Shown: positions 23,453 to 32,556 of the stretch, piece by piece
How positions within the stretch are numbered: the stretch's first letter is position 1
How the letters are laid out: every line of letters begins with the position of its first letter
Origin: an uncultured Gammaproteobacteria bacterium
GTDB lineage: Bacteria; Pseudomonadota; Gammaproteobacteria; Arenicellales; JAANXG01
Reading direction: 5' to 3'
Length of the DNA: 45,900 nucleotides
Assembly: GCA_945787105.1 (NCBI GenBank)
Contig: CALZGZ010000137.1
Location: forward strand, 1 to 45,900
Position numbers and translations under genes: made by a program
Notes under the pieces: model-generated
Database searches by the model: none
Told to the model about the DNA's origin: nothing
Seen by the model: only the letters and a program-made list of their open reading frames with translations

Positions 23453-24127
23453 ATGAGCTCAGACAGGCTTCACACTGCGGTTGCACAACCGGTTCCGGCG
23501 ACTCTGGTTGTCAACAAAGTCCTAAAAAACACCTATGCCCTGCTCTCGATGACACTGCTTTTCAGTGCCGCTGTCGCCGGGCTGTCGATGGCGTTCAACT
23601 GGCCGCATCCTGGGTTGGTATTGACGCTGGTGGGTTATTTTGGATTACTGTTTCTGACATCACGATTCCGTAACTCGGGTTGGGGCCTGCTATTCGTATT
23701 TGCGCTAACCGGCTTTATGGGGCTGACGCTGGGACCCATCGTTAGCTACTACCTGAACACCATTCCAAACGGACATCAGTTGGTCATGTTAGCCATGAGT
23801 GGCACCGGCATCATTTTCTTGGGTCTGTCTGGATATGTGTTAACAACTGGCAAAGATTTTAGCTTTATCGCTGGGTTTCTGTTCTCGGGGATCTTAGTTG
23901 CCTTCTTGGCCGGCCTGGGAGCGATTCTTTTCGGTATACCAGCGTTATCAATGGCCGTGTCTGCAATGTTCATACTCCTGATGTCCGGTTTGATCCTCTA
24001 TCAAACCAGTCAGATCGTTCACGGTGGTGAAACCAACTACATAATGGCCACGGTCACACTTTTTGTGGCGATCTTCAACCTGTTTACCAGTCTGCTACAT
24101 TTGCTCGGTATTTTCGGCGACGAGTAG
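23453..24127 (+). CDS. Bax inhibitor-1 / YccA family membrane protein
   Basis: This 224-residue protein has seven predicted membrane helices and the BI-1 family features: a short cytoplasmic N-terminus followed by VLKNTYALLSMTLLFSAAVA, then FVFALTGFMGLTLGPIVSYY and, near the end, MATVTLFVAIFNLFTSLLHL. The closest E. coli relatives are YccA (219 residues), which modulates FtsH proteolysis, and YbhL; I cannot decide between them. The ATG at 23453 has a strong GGAGG ribosome binding site. It is transcribed alone and ends at a clear terminator. Confidence 0.92.
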   Translation: MSSDRLHTAVAQPVPATLVVNKVLKNTYALLSMTLLFSAAVAGLSMAFNWPHPGLVLTLVGYFGLLFLTSRFRNSGWGLLFVFALTGFMGLTLGPIVSYYLNTIPNGHQLVMLAMSGTGIIFLGLSGYVLTTGKDFSFIAGFLFSGILVAFLAGLGAILFGIPALSMAVSAMFILLMSGLILYQTSQIVHGGETNYIMATVTLFVAIFNLFTSLLHLLGIFGDE

Positions 24128-24152
24128 CGTTAAAGAGATTTCATTCCTAATG

Positions 24153-24187
24153 AGCCCCGGAGCTTGCTAACGGGGCTTTTTATTTTT
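24153..24187 (+). terminator. Rho-independent terminator of the YccA-family gene
   Basis: AGCCCC at 24153-24158 pairs with GGGGCT at 24172-24177, with extra pairing possible inside the 13-base loop, followed by TTTTTATTTTT. It works for the plus strand only; the minus strand lacks a T-run after the stem. It overlaps the last codons of the minus-strand wecA-like gene. Confidence 0.85.
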
Positions 24188-25271
24188 CTGTTTGTACGCG
24201 GCGCCGCGCGGTGATTGTTCTATCCGCTAACTCCATTCCGAGCATATAGATGGCAAACGCTCCTAAAAAACCAAAGAACATTACATGCTCGGGAACGTTG
24301 GCATACCAACCAAGAATTCCCACCGCGGCAAAAACCAACGCACATCCGATAGCGATCATCAGCGTCTGGTTGACGCTACAACCGAGTGCCAAAAGATAGT
24401 GATGATAATGGGCCAGATCAGCCTGAAACGGCGAACGTCCCTTTATCGCCCTCCTTACCAAAGAACTTACGGCATCGATCAAGGGAACTGCCATGATCCA
24501 CAGTGCCGTCACCGGAGCCATGGCGCGCGCCTCTCCTTGTGACAAATTTATCAAAAACCACGACAGTGTGAGGCCTAACCACATGCTGCCTGCATCGCCC
24601 ATAAATGTGCGAGCGCTTTGGTGGCCAAAGATACGGGCGTTGAATAGCAGAAAAGCAACTACACTACACGCAATGATCATTAAAATATTAGTATCTTGAA
24701 TACTGCCGGCAACGCCAGCAACTATGATCAAGGACAATAGCGTTACCAATGCCAGGCCTCCGGCAAGACCATCCACGCCATCCGACATGTTCAATGCATT
24801 GATCACTCCCACGGTACCGAAGAGTGTTAACGCAACGGACCAGCGGTTCAGGGGTAACAGTTGGTCTGAAATCAGATACCCGAGATCGTCTAGTATCACG
24901 CCGCCAGCTTTAATCATTATGGTGGCCGCGATTAGTTGTCCAACAAACCTGAAGAAGTAAGTAGTTTTGTGGCGATCGTCCCAAACACCTATCGCCAGCA
25001 TAAACCCACCCGATATAAATAACGGTGTCGTTAACCACCAATTAGGACTATACCAAGCTGTACCGATGGCCGAACCGGCAAACATGGCGATCCCGCCGAT
25101 ACTTGGAGTCGCTGTTGTATGTTTGCGGTGATCACCTGGATAATCGAGTAGTCCCCATTCTTCGGCCCGCGGAATCAAAAAGGCGATTACCGCAATTGTG
25201 GTGACAATCGTAAGCAGGTAAGTCATTAAAAAAATAAGCGCCCCGCGTTTATTCGGAGCGCTATCATTCAC
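24180..25271 (-). CDS. wecA: WecA-type polyprenyl-phosphate N-acetylglucosaminyl 1-phosphate transferase
   Basis: This enzyme starts glycan synthesis by moving a sugar-1-phosphate from a UDP-sugar to undecaprenyl phosphate on the inner membrane. The 363-residue protein has about eleven helices and the family motifs: VWDDRHK (the DD motif), NALNMSDGVDGLAGG, FMGDAGSMWLG, and the HYHHYLL loop matching the HxHH motif of WecA. The N-terminal GGIAMF segment is also typical. It is the last gene of the long minus-strand polysaccharide locus, 23 bp after the DUF5989 gene. WecA is favoured over MraY from the HxHH loop and context; the exact sugar is not certain. Confidence 0.9.
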   Translation of the reverse strand: MNDSAPNKRGALIFLMTYLLTIVTTIAVIAFLIPRAEEWGLLDYPGDHRKHTTATPSIGGIAMFAGSAIGTAWYSPNWWLTTPLFISGGFMLAIGVWDDRHKTTYFFRFVGQLIAATIMIKAGGVILDDLGYLISDQLLPLNRWSVALTLFGTVGVINALNMSDGVDGLAGGLALVTLLSLIIVAGVAGSIQDTNILMIIACSVVAFLLFNARIFGHQSARTFMGDAGSMWLGLTLSWFLINLSQGEARAMAPVTALWIMAVPLIDAVSSLVRRAIKGRSPFQADLAHYHHYLLALGCSVNQTLMIAIGCALVFAAVGILGWYANVPEHVMFFGFLGAFAIYMLGMELADRTITARRRVQTEK

Positions 25272-25294
25272 TCAGGATATTGTTGTTCGAGCAC

Positions 25295-25447
25295 TTAAAA
25301 TAACGTGTAAATAAACGGCGCCATTGCCGACCCTTGGGCAAATACCAAAAGCGCGCCCAGCAAAAGCAATACAATAATTATAGGCGCAAGCCAAAATTTC
25401 TTTCGTGCTCGCATAAAGTCCCAAAGGTCTGTCAAGAACTCTATCAT
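25295..25447 (-). CDS. DUF5989 family small membrane protein (50 aa)
   Basis: A 50-residue protein starting at the ATG at 25447 (MIEFLTDLWDFMRARKKFWL) and ending SAMAPFIYTLF. It has a charged N-terminus (RARKK), one membrane helix (PIIIVLLLLGALLVF) and the conserved tail GSAMAPFIYTLF. From memory this matches the DUF5989 family, which sits beside carbamoyltransferase genes in many bacterial glycan clusters; its role is not known to me. It lies 36 bp after the carbamoyltransferase and 23 bp before wecA, so it is cotranscribed. A weak AGG ribosome site precedes it. It is easily missed because of its size. Confidence 0.88.
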   Translation of the reverse strand: MIEFLTDLWDFMRARKKFWLAPIIIVLLLLGALLVFAQGSAMAPFIYTLF

Positions 25448-25483
25448 GTCTAACCTATACCCTCACTGAAGTTTCCAAACTTC

Positions 25484-27229
25484 TCAAACTCTTGAAATAA
25501 GGTAGTTCCCCAGGACCAACATGTCTATATTCGTCCTCAAAAAACAATCCAAAGCTTCTTTCGGTTTACATACGATGGGTTCGTTCTCATTGAATGATGT
25601 GTTAAGCACCAGCGGAATACCGGTTCTTCCTGCGAAACACTTAATCAGTCTATAAAATCTTGGATTGGTATGTTGATACACGGTCTGCAGCCTACCGGAA
25701 CCGTCTATATGAGTTACAGCGGGAATTTGCTTTCTTTTTTGTGCTCGCACCGGATACACTTTCATCATAAACGGTACGTCATCGTCTACTTCAAACCAAT
25801 CGTTTACTGCCTCCCGAAGGACCGAAGGAGAAAAAGGCCTGAAAGATTCTCGTCGTTTTACCCTATCGTTAAGAATGTCTTTCATATCCGCTCTTCTAGG
25901 GTCACACAAAATAGATCGATTGCCTAATGCTCGGGGGCCCCATTCCATTCGACCCTGGAACCAACCAACTACCTTGCCTTGTGCTATTGATTCCGCCACG
26001 CGGCTACAAAGGTTATCCTCATGTTCCACTTGTTCCACCCGGCAATTCTCAGCCAACAGATTATTATTTTCTTGGGACAGTATACGATGAATTTCTGCGT
26101 TCGAATAGGCTGGCCCCCAGTAGGCGTGTTCCATGAAAAATTTGGTGTTTTCGCGCTTCAATCTATGCCAGGCCACGAATGCCGCCCCAATCGCCCCACC
26201 CGCATCACCCGCGGCAGACTGAATATAAATATCTTGAAATTTCGTCTTGTCCCTGATCTTGCCGTTAGCGACTGAATTCATCGCACAGCCTCCAGCCAAC
26301 GTAAGTCTATTCATACTATATTGAGAATGAATATTATTGAGCAGATGAAACAAAGTTTCCTCATACACTGCTTGTACTGAACTCGCTATGGCTTTATGAC
26401 GTTGCTCGATAGGGCCATGTTCGCGCCTCGAAGGTCCGAGAAGTTTTGTCATTTCATCACTAAACAAGCGGGAAACCTGCGGCTCGCGATCCACCCATTG
26501 ATATCCAATTTCATGTCGTTGATGCCGGAAAAATCGTAAATCAAGAGAAAAGGTTCCCTTGTGGTTCAATCTTACTATCTCCCGCATGGCATCGAGATAA
26601 GCTGGTTTACTGTATGAGGCCAGTCCCATGACTTTGTATTCATCTCCATAGCGTGGAAACCCCAAATACTGAGTCATGGCTTGATAAAATACACCCAGTG
26701 AATGCGGAAAACGCACGCGGCCGCCGATATGGATATGCCTTCCCTCTCCAACGCCCCAACTGGTACTACTAAAATCGCCGAACCCGTCCACGGATACTGT
26801 CACCGCTGTGTCAAACGGCGAAACGAAAAAGCTAGACGCCAAGTGCGCCATATGATGCTCGATGCGATGAATCTTGCCTTTAAATAATTGGCCTTGAAAG
26901 GTGGTTTCTAAGCGTTCGCGCAATTCCTGACGCCGCCTTCGGGTTTGAATTTTCTCAACCAATAAAGACCAATTCGCACTGCCCGAAAACGCGTAACGCA
27001 GTTTCGGCCAAAAATTTGCATATGCATTGCTATTGACCGCCATATGCTCAACGTCGTCAAGGCTAATTTGTTCTTCTGCTAAGCAGTAACGAATGGCTTG
27101 GGCGGGAAAGCCGGCCCAATGCTTGAGCCTTCGAAATCTCTCCTCTTCTGCGGCGGCGACTAACCGACCATCTTTAATCAGGCAAGCTGATGAATCGCCG
27201 TGATAGGAATTTAGTCCGACAATATACAT
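25484..27229 (-). CDS. Carbamoyltransferase (NodU/CmcH family)
   Basis: It transfers a carbamoyl group from carbamoyl phosphate, via a carbamoyl-adenylate, to a hydroxyl, usually of a sugar. The 581 residues match the family. The N-terminal Kae1/ASKHA-like domain begins YIVGLNSYHGDSSACL, has the metal-binding HHMAHLASSFF and VSVDGFGDFSS, and GGCAMNSVANG. The C-terminal domain carries WFQGRMEWGPRALGNRS and PLVLNTSFNENEPIVC. It probably O-carbamoylates a residue of the surface glycan made by this locus. It is followed by the DUF5989 gene and preceded by a 557 bp gap. Confidence 0.95.
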   Translation of the reverse strand: MYIVGLNSYHGDSSACLIKDGRLVAAAEEERFRRLKHWAGFPAQAIRYCLAEEQISLDDVEHMAVNSNAYANFWPKLRYAFSGSANWSLLVEKIQTRRRRQELRERLETTFQGQLFKGKIHRIEHHMAHLASSFFVSPFDTAVTVSVDGFGDFSSTSWGVGEGRHIHIGGRVRFPHSLGVFYQAMTQYLGFPRYGDEYKVMGLASYSKPAYLDAMREIVRLNHKGTFSLDLRFFRHQRHEIGYQWVDREPQVSRLFSDEMTKLLGPSRREHGPIEQRHKAIASSVQAVYEETLFHLLNNIHSQYSMNRLTLAGGCAMNSVANGKIRDKTKFQDIYIQSAAGDAGGAIGAAFVAWHRLKRENTKFFMEHAYWGPAYSNAEIHRILSQENNNLLAENCRVEQVEHEDNLCSRVAESIAQGKVVGWFQGRMEWGPRALGNRSILCDPRRADMKDILNDRVKRRESFRPFSPSVLREAVNDWFEVDDDVPFMMKVYPVRAQKRKQIPAVTHIDGSGRLQTVYQHTNPRFYRLIKCFAGRTGIPLVLNTSFNENEPIVCKPKEALDCFLRTNIDMLVLGNYLISRV

Positions 27230-27786
27230 AGCGTATTCGTCTAGTTGGCATATAAGGCACGTCGAACCGTAAATAAATCCTTCAGTCTAAGATACTTCTT
27301 TTCGAAGATATGCCAACTCAACCATGCACCAGCAACGTTATCCCAATGGCGATAATGTAGAACTACGCCTGTCCTGGTAGTGTTTCACCGGCGATGATCA
27401 TGCAGTCTAGTGGCCCATACGTAGACATTAGAAATTCGAATAAAACAAAAAGCGTCAACGCCGCAGCAGTCAACATTAGCAATACGAATCCGCACCGACT
27501 AAGTAATTTTGTTAGGGACCGGCATAGTTATGTGTTGTCCAAGCGCCAACAAAATCGTTATTCCTCGCCGCCTGTCAAGATCAGGGCTTCTCATGTTTGT
27601 ATGTTATGCGGTTCAGTTGCATGCTGTGTCTTCGCTGTACAGATCATGCTCTTCCATCGAAACAGAAATCGGCCATACAATGTAAATTGTTTGACACACA
27701 TGCCATTAGACGCCAGTAATCTCGGACAGAGTCCGCACGCTAAACTATTTGGTATTCTTCGTATTCAGCTGTGAATCAAAGATACA
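27230..27786. other. Gene-free stretch with possible decayed minus-strand gene
   Basis: The longest gap of the polysaccharide locus. A plus-strand open frame (27394-27774) has no recognisable content, runs against all its neighbours and is not called. On the minus strand a short frame with one membrane helix (27476-27363, MLTAAALTLFVLFEFLMS...) is followed in another frame by about 40 codons ending at 27241 (...HWDNVAGAWLSWHIFEKKYL...). These may be fragments of one frameshifted gene. A promoter for the carbamoyltransferase group could also lie here. Confidence 0.4.
27241..27476 (-). pseudogene. Possible frameshifted small membrane protein gene
   Basis: Frame one (27476-27363) reads 37 codons with a hydrophobic helix preceded upstream by a basic stretch (KLLSR). 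It stops at TAG 27363-27365. In a second frame, open from about 27378 to the TAG at 27241, the sequence continues VVLHYRHWDNVAGAWLSWHI and then KKYLRLKDLFT, rich in Trp and charged residues and unlike random translation. One indel near 27370 would join the two. I do not recognise the protein. The call is weak: either piece could be chance. Confidence 0.2.
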
Positions 27787-28623
27787 CTAAAGCTTTTCAA
27801 CTTTCTTAGCACGGTCGTATTTCTTGATTGCTATCATGCCCTGATATATCGATCGCATTCGGCAATAGATTAATCCTTCCTTACCATCAAGAAAACCTCC
27901 CCGCCATATATAGCTGTACAAGAAGTACCACATAGCTCGCCCGGGAAGTGCATACGTTAATCGCTTTAGTGCTGCCCTTCGCCGTACTGGATCTTGTGAA
28001 AATATATTCGAAAAATGGAATGATTGCCTTTGCTGCTCAAGTTCATATTCTGCTTCTCTTCGCGAGTAATCATTCTGTCTTTCGAACCACGCATCGATTT
28101 CTTTCCGATTTTCATCAATGATATCGTTTTCCAGAACACCGATTTTACCGCTCACGATTTGTGTCTCTGCGTGACCACGATTGACGTAACGTACTTTGTC
28201 ACCGTGTATCAAGCGAACCACCCATGTCGGATAAAGACTGCTGTGTTTTAGCCATTTTCCCCATAGGACAAATCTTCTTTTTAGACGATAAGCGCAAACT
28301 TCTATATCGCCTTCAGATACTTTAGTTACTATCTCATTAGCCAATTCAACAGTTATTCGCTCGTCGGCATCAAGTATCAAGACCCACGAGTACTTTCGAT
28401 CGATGTTATCAAGCGCCCAGTTACGCTGCGAACCAAAGCCCTCGAATCGGTGTTGGTATACCGGTATACTCCGATTTTTGCAGATTTCTAACGTACCGTC
28501 CGTGCTATAAGAATCAACGACTACAACGTCGTCAGTCCATTCCAGGCCATCAAGGCAATACGGAAGATTCTCCTCTTCGTCTAACGTAAAAACCAAAACG
28601 GAGACATTATTTCCACTTGTCAT
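27787..28623 (-). CDS. Family 2 glycosyltransferase, WaaE/KdtX-like
   Basis: A 278-residue GT2 protein of the lipopolysaccharide core type: VSVLVFTLDEEENLPYCL at the N-terminus, VVVDSYSTDGTLEIC, and RNWALDNI followed by WVLILDADERIT with the DAD metal site. The later YALPGRAMWYFLYSYIWRGG followed by GKEGLIYC is characteristic of WaaE-like beta-1,4-glucosyltransferases. It probably adds a hexose to a lipid-linked or core oligosaccharide at the inner membrane. It overlaps the upstream GT4 gene by 17 bases, so they are coupled. Confidence 0.92.
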   Translation of the reverse strand: MTSGNNVSVLVFTLDEEENLPYCLDGLEWTDDVVVVDSYSTDGTLEICKNRSIPVYQHRFEGFGSQRNWALDNIDRKYSWVLILDADERITVELANEIVTKVSEGDIEVCAYRLKRRFVLWGKWLKHSSLYPTWVVRLIHGDKVRYVNRGHAETQIVSGKIGVLENDIIDENRKEIDAWFERQNDYSRREAEYELEQQRQSFHFSNIFSQDPVRRRAALKRLTYALPGRAMWYFLYSYIWRGGFLDGKEGLIYCRMRSIYQGMIAIKKYDRAKKVEKL

Positions 28624-29791
28624 TGTTCACGCTGGAGTTGATAACACTCTGATACTTTTCCGACATCTGACCAGCGATGAGCTTCCACGAAAACTCGTTT
28701 CTAGCAATCCTACTTCCATTTTCTCCCATCTTGATTGCTGTAGCCTGGTCATTGAGTAACCTATTTATGGCGTCAGCGATGCTTTCAGGTTCGCCATTGA
28801 TCACGATCCCTGCTTGGGTTTGTTCTACTTTCGATGCAAGACCCACCTCTGTCGTTACGATAACCGGACAACCAAACGCCATCGCCTCTAAAACTGTATT
28901 ACCAAAATTCTCAGAGTAAGAGGGCAAAACAAACACGTCAGCGCCAAACAACAACGCATACTTGTGTACTCCGTATTGAGGGCCCTTGAATTCAATCTTT
29001 TCATTCAACCTATATTGATTAACTAGGCTCTTTAATTTGGACGTATAGCCTTCTTCATCATTTCCAGCGATAACAAGTTTTCCTCTTTTCACCAATGTCA
29101 TCGATTTAATGAGTCGATCAAGCCCTTTCTTCCAGCTGACTCGTCCAAAATACAAGATCAACGGTATATCATTTGTCTGGTTCTTCAGCATTTTCTTTTG
29201 GTTTTTAAAATTATCGACCTCGTCTATATCAATACCATTGGGAACCACAAACGACGTCTTTATATTCAGATTGAATGATCGTGCCGCTTTGGCCTCTGTT
29301 GCGGAGGTAAAGTGAATGGCATTGGCTATCGAAATATTCTTTCGTTCGACTAATCTTATCCACAACGATTTTATTAATTGGTTTTTTTTCGCTACCAGGT
29401 TTTTTACAAGCATTCCTCGAGGCGATAACACATACGGAGTCTTAGTGTTGAGACAAGTTCTGGCTGCCAACATGGTAGGCCACAGATAAATCGAATGGCC
29501 ATGTACCAAATCAAAACGGCCAATGTTGTTTTTAAGCGCCGACTTCATGTTCGGGCAGTAATATAGTCGTTTTAAGCAAGGAGACGCAAAGTACGTAACT
29601 TCAACGCCATCCATATCGACACGAGAATCTATTTTTACATTTGAGACTGTGGCGCCATCTACATTCGTTGTGAAGACAGATACGTGAGCCCCTGCTTCCA
29701 CCAATGATTTGCATAAACCATGAATTGCAAAGATAGGACCGCCATATCGGGTAGCAGGAAGATACGTTGGCACTACATGGAGTATTCTCAT
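28607..29791 (-). CDS. Family 4 glycosyltransferase
   Basis: A 394-residue GT-B protein. The N-terminal domain starts MRILHVVPTYLPATRYGGP (glycine-rich acceptor loop). The C-terminal donor domain reads ILYFGRVSWKKGLDRL and SENFGNTVLEAMAFGCPV, the E-x7-E motif of retaining GT4 enzymes. It extends the surface glycan from a nucleotide-sugar donor; the sugar is not determinable. The gene is AT-rich relative to the core genes at the left of the window. It overlaps the following GT2 gene by 17 bases. Confidence 0.93.
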   Translation of the reverse strand: MRILHVVPTYLPATRYGGPIFAIHGLCKSLVEAGAHVSVFTTNVDGATVSNVKIDSRVDMDGVEVTYFASPCLKRLYYCPNMKSALKNNIGRFDLVHGHSIYLWPTMLAARTCLNTKTPYVLSPRGMLVKNLVAKKNQLIKSLWIRLVERKNISIANAIHFTSATEAKAARSFNLNIKTSFVVPNGIDIDEVDNFKNQKKMLKNQTNDIPLILYFGRVSWKKGLDRLIKSMTLVKRGKLVIAGNDEEGYTSKLKSLVNQYRLNEKIEFKGPQYGVHKYALLFGADVFVLPSYSENFGNTVLEAMAFGCPVIVTTEVGLASKVEQTQAGIVINGEPESIADAINRLLNDQATAIKMGENGSRIARNEFSWKLIAGQMSEKYQSVINSSVNNDKWK

Positions 29792-29962
29792 TATTATTCA
29801 ATGTGTAGCAACTACGACGCTATTAGGCGAAACATCTATAATAAAATCCGTGTACCGTATTTGCCCTGTGCACACAATGCTGGTGTATGATGTGATAAAC
29901 AGTGAGCGTCGTCTCATACTGGGTATGTGTACCCAAGCGCGTTGTCATTTTTGTAGTTACAA

Positions 29963-31141
29963 TTAGGCATTTAAAGCGTCCATTGCCTCGAGTAATCCTT
30001 TAGTAGCATGTGTTATTGTGTAATTGTTAATATGTTCACGGGCGTTGTTTCCCATATACTTCAGTTTTTCGCGGTTGTCAGCCATCGATACCATCTTTTT
30101 CGATAAGTCTTGTACGTCCCCACAACGGAATAGTAATCCAGTTTTTTCATATATTATTAAATCTGTGCCACAACCAGCCTGATCGCTAACCAGTGCCGGT
30201 AGACCACTAGCCATAGCTTCATTAACGACCAGGCCCCAAGTTTCATTATGATCCGAAGGCAATATCAAACAATCTGCAGCCACGTATGCATCGCTAATCT
30301 CTGTTTGATTAAGAAATCCCGCAAAAGCGACCGGGATTGAATTAGTGATGGCCAGTTGACGGGCTTGTGCATCTTGCTCTCCAGAACCAACCACCAGTAA
30401 CCGTATCGTATTGTTTTCTTTGCGCGCTGCATCTAGTGCTTGAATCACGTCCAGGAGGCGCTTTTTTCTTTCTAATTTCCCCGAAAAAACGAAGCATACT
30501 TCTTGATCAAGAATACCCCAGTTTTTTCGAATTTCAGATCTTTTGTCTTTCCCTTGCTTGGCCTGGTCCATAAATCTTTTGTTATCAACAAAATGCGGGC
30601 ACCAGAATATACGCGTCGGGTCGACACCGTTTTCTAGATAAAATCGCTTGTTTTCTTTTCCAACTGCTAAAAATGCATCGTATTGTTTTAATAAAACGCG
30701 GTGTAATAGTTTTTTCCAGAAGGGTCGTATACGAATTGAGTTGGAGTCTCCTCGGATCAAGGTCTGTATACCTTGTTTTTTACACGAAAAAAGAGCCTGT
30801 AATAATCCAAAGGACTGCCATCCCGTGATTAAACACATATCTATTTCGTCTTGCCGAAGGTGCTCTCCAGAACGGTGAATTCCATTAATAAAAAAGCGCG
30901 AAGACTTATTATTTCTACTCGACTTCAGTATCGACCACCTGTAACCATCCAACAGAGGAATGTCCCACTTAAACGCATGATTGAATCCTTGTCCCTGCTG
31001 ACGGTCATCTGGAATGGCAATATAATAGACCTTGAGCTGTATCTTAGTAATTTCAGATAGTGCTCGAAACCATGGAGCTTGGTACTGAATAGGGTGAGTT
31101 GCGATAATTGCTAGATTAATACGTGTTCGGTTTTTGCTCAC
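29963..31141 (-). CDS. Family 4 glycosyltransferase
   Basis: A 392-residue GT-B enzyme. INLAIIATHPIQYQAPWF at the N-terminus and VCFVFSGKLERKKRLLDV with ETWGLVVNEAMASG (E-x7-E) in the C-terminal half mark GT4. The HPIQYQAPWFR start is common in exopolysaccharide enzymes. The start is GTG at 31141, overlapping the stop of the O-antigen ligase-like gene by four bases (GTGA), so the two are coupled. A 171 bp gap follows before the next GT4. Confidence 0.92.
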   Translation of the reverse strand: MSKNRTRINLAIIATHPIQYQAPWFRALSEITKIQLKVYYIAIPDDRQQGQGFNHAFKWDIPLLDGYRWSILKSSRNNKSSRFFINGIHRSGEHLRQDEIDMCLITGWQSFGLLQALFSCKKQGIQTLIRGDSNSIRIRPFWKKLLHRVLLKQYDAFLAVGKENKRFYLENGVDPTRIFWCPHFVDNKRFMDQAKQGKDKRSEIRKNWGILDQEVCFVFSGKLERKKRLLDVIQALDAARKENNTIRLLVVGSGEQDAQARQLAITNSIPVAFAGFLNQTEISDAYVAADCLILPSDHNETWGLVVNEAMASGLPALVSDQAGCGTDLIIYEKTGLLFRCGDVQDLSKKMVSMADNREKLKYMGNNAREHINNYTITHATKGLLEAMDALNA

Positions 31142-32556
31142 GATACCGGATTTACGTATTGCTGTTTGTTTTCCTCAACGTCGACGAACGGTCGTCTAGA
31201 ACCGAAAATTTTAGGCGTAGCGAACAAAATTCCTACAAATATCCCCAGAAGCAGTAATATGAACAAGTCTCCGTATACTTGCGATGCCACTACAAATACT
31301 AATATGTTTGTGACAAGAAATGCCGCTATAGCCACCCCTAAATGTGCTGCTGTCTTATCAACGACATTACAATACTGCAAGATCTTCGATATATTTTGAT
31401 TGATCCGCCACAGCAACCATAATAGAAGGAAAAGACCCGGCATACCTAACTCTACAACAAGTTTTCCGAGACCACCTTCCGTCGACCCTCCAATGATAGC
31501 GGTAACAGACGCGTCACTAAAATAGCGCGCTCCCTGACTTCCTATTCCCATTCCAGCACCCAACCATCCGACACGCTGCAACGCGCTTTGTAAGCTTCCA
31601 AGCCCTAGGAGTGAAAAACGTTGCGGTGCATCCTCAAACACCGTTGCGCCTCGTTTCAGATATAGATCAACCTGACTTTCATATTTTTCCGGGAACATCT
31701 CTTGAAGGCCGAACCAAACCGTTAATCCTAATCCTATTATCAAAGTCCCCACAAAAACTTTTTTTCCAGTTGTTCGAGTAAATATTAACATCGAAAAATA
31801 GAAGAACCCAAATACAACTATTTCCATAAGCATTTTACGCCGTCCTGTCAGCACAATGCCGCCTACCATTATCACTATCAGAAACGCAAACCAGAATCGA
31901 TGTGACGTTTTCTTCGTTAAAGCGCTAAGTGTTCCCAACATACAGGCGCTTGCCGCCATATGCCAAGCGGCGATTTCTGCACTCCTTGCAAATCCCGAAT
32001 GCGCCGTTAATACAGTGCCTAAATCATAAATAACAATACCTTGCCCCACCTGTTTGAGAATTGCCCAATCAACACCCAAAAACGAAAGATATACCCCCAG
32101 CGCTACAAAACAATTAAAACCAATATACGCTGCTAGAAGTCTTTTTACGTCCTCCAGCGTATTCACGTAAGAATACGCAAGTGGCAACGCTAACAATGGC
32201 GCCAAATATCCACTCAATCCAACGACAGCCAAAACTACCTGGTCATAACGTATGATTGTGGCAAACGTTTGTATCAATAAAATAATTAGAAACGACATTA
32301 TTGGATAATATAAAAGATTATTAAAACCAAGTAATGGAACGAAGTACCGCGTACCATTTCGAAGCATTGCGCCAATCATACCTGTAGCAAAAAAAATCCC
32401 CACCATAACAACAAAAAAGACAGGTTCTTCAGGCACGAGTTTTCTAATCGGATCCTGAATCATCCCAACCGCTATGACTATGAAAACAGTTGCTCGTATG
32501 CTGTTGAAGCATAAAATCAATAACATTAAGGCAACTAAGATAGACGCTGCTAACAT
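31138..32556 (-). CDS. O-antigen ligase / polymerase-like membrane protein
   Basis: A polytopic protein of about 472 residues with roughly 11-12 helices and one larger periplasmic loop (about residues 290-350) in the C-terminal half, including GAGMGIGSQGARYF and STEGGLGKLVVELG. TGRRKMLMEI resembles the conserved Arg region of the Wzy_C/O-antigen ligase family. It could ligate finished chains to lipid A-core or polymerise repeat units; sequence alone cannot decide. I chose the ATG at 32556, which overlaps the preceding gene stop (ATGTTAG), rather than a start 69 bases upstream inside that gene. Confidence 0.78.
   Translation of the reverse strand: MLAASILVALMLLILCFNSIRATVFIVIAVGMIQDPIRKLVPEEPVFFVVMVGIFFATGMIGAMLRNGTRYFVPLLGFNNLLYYPIMSFLIILLIQTFATIIRYDQVVLAVVGLSGYLAPLLALPLAYSYVNTLEDVKRLLAAYIGFNCFVALGVYLSFLGVDWAILKQVGQGIVIYDLGTVLTAHSGFARSAEIAAWHMAASACMLGTLSALTKKTSHRFWFAFLIVIMVGGIVLTGRRKMLMEIVVFGFFYFSMLIFTRTTGKKVFVGTLIIGLGLTVWFGLQEMFPEKYESQVDLYLKRGATVFEDAPQRFSLLGLGSLQSALQRVGWLGAGMGIGSQGARYFSDASVTAIIGGSTEGGLGKLVVELGMPGLFLLLWLLWRINQNISKILQYCNVVDKTAAHLGVAIAAFLVTNILVFVVASQVYGDLFILLLLGIFVGILFATPKIFGSRRPFVDVEENKQQYVNPVS

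Noticed and set aside
27394-27774. Plus-strand 126-codon open frame in the gap upstream of the carbamoyltransferase
   Set aside because: It runs opposite to all neighbours, has no ribosome binding site or recognisable feature and an unbiased composition.
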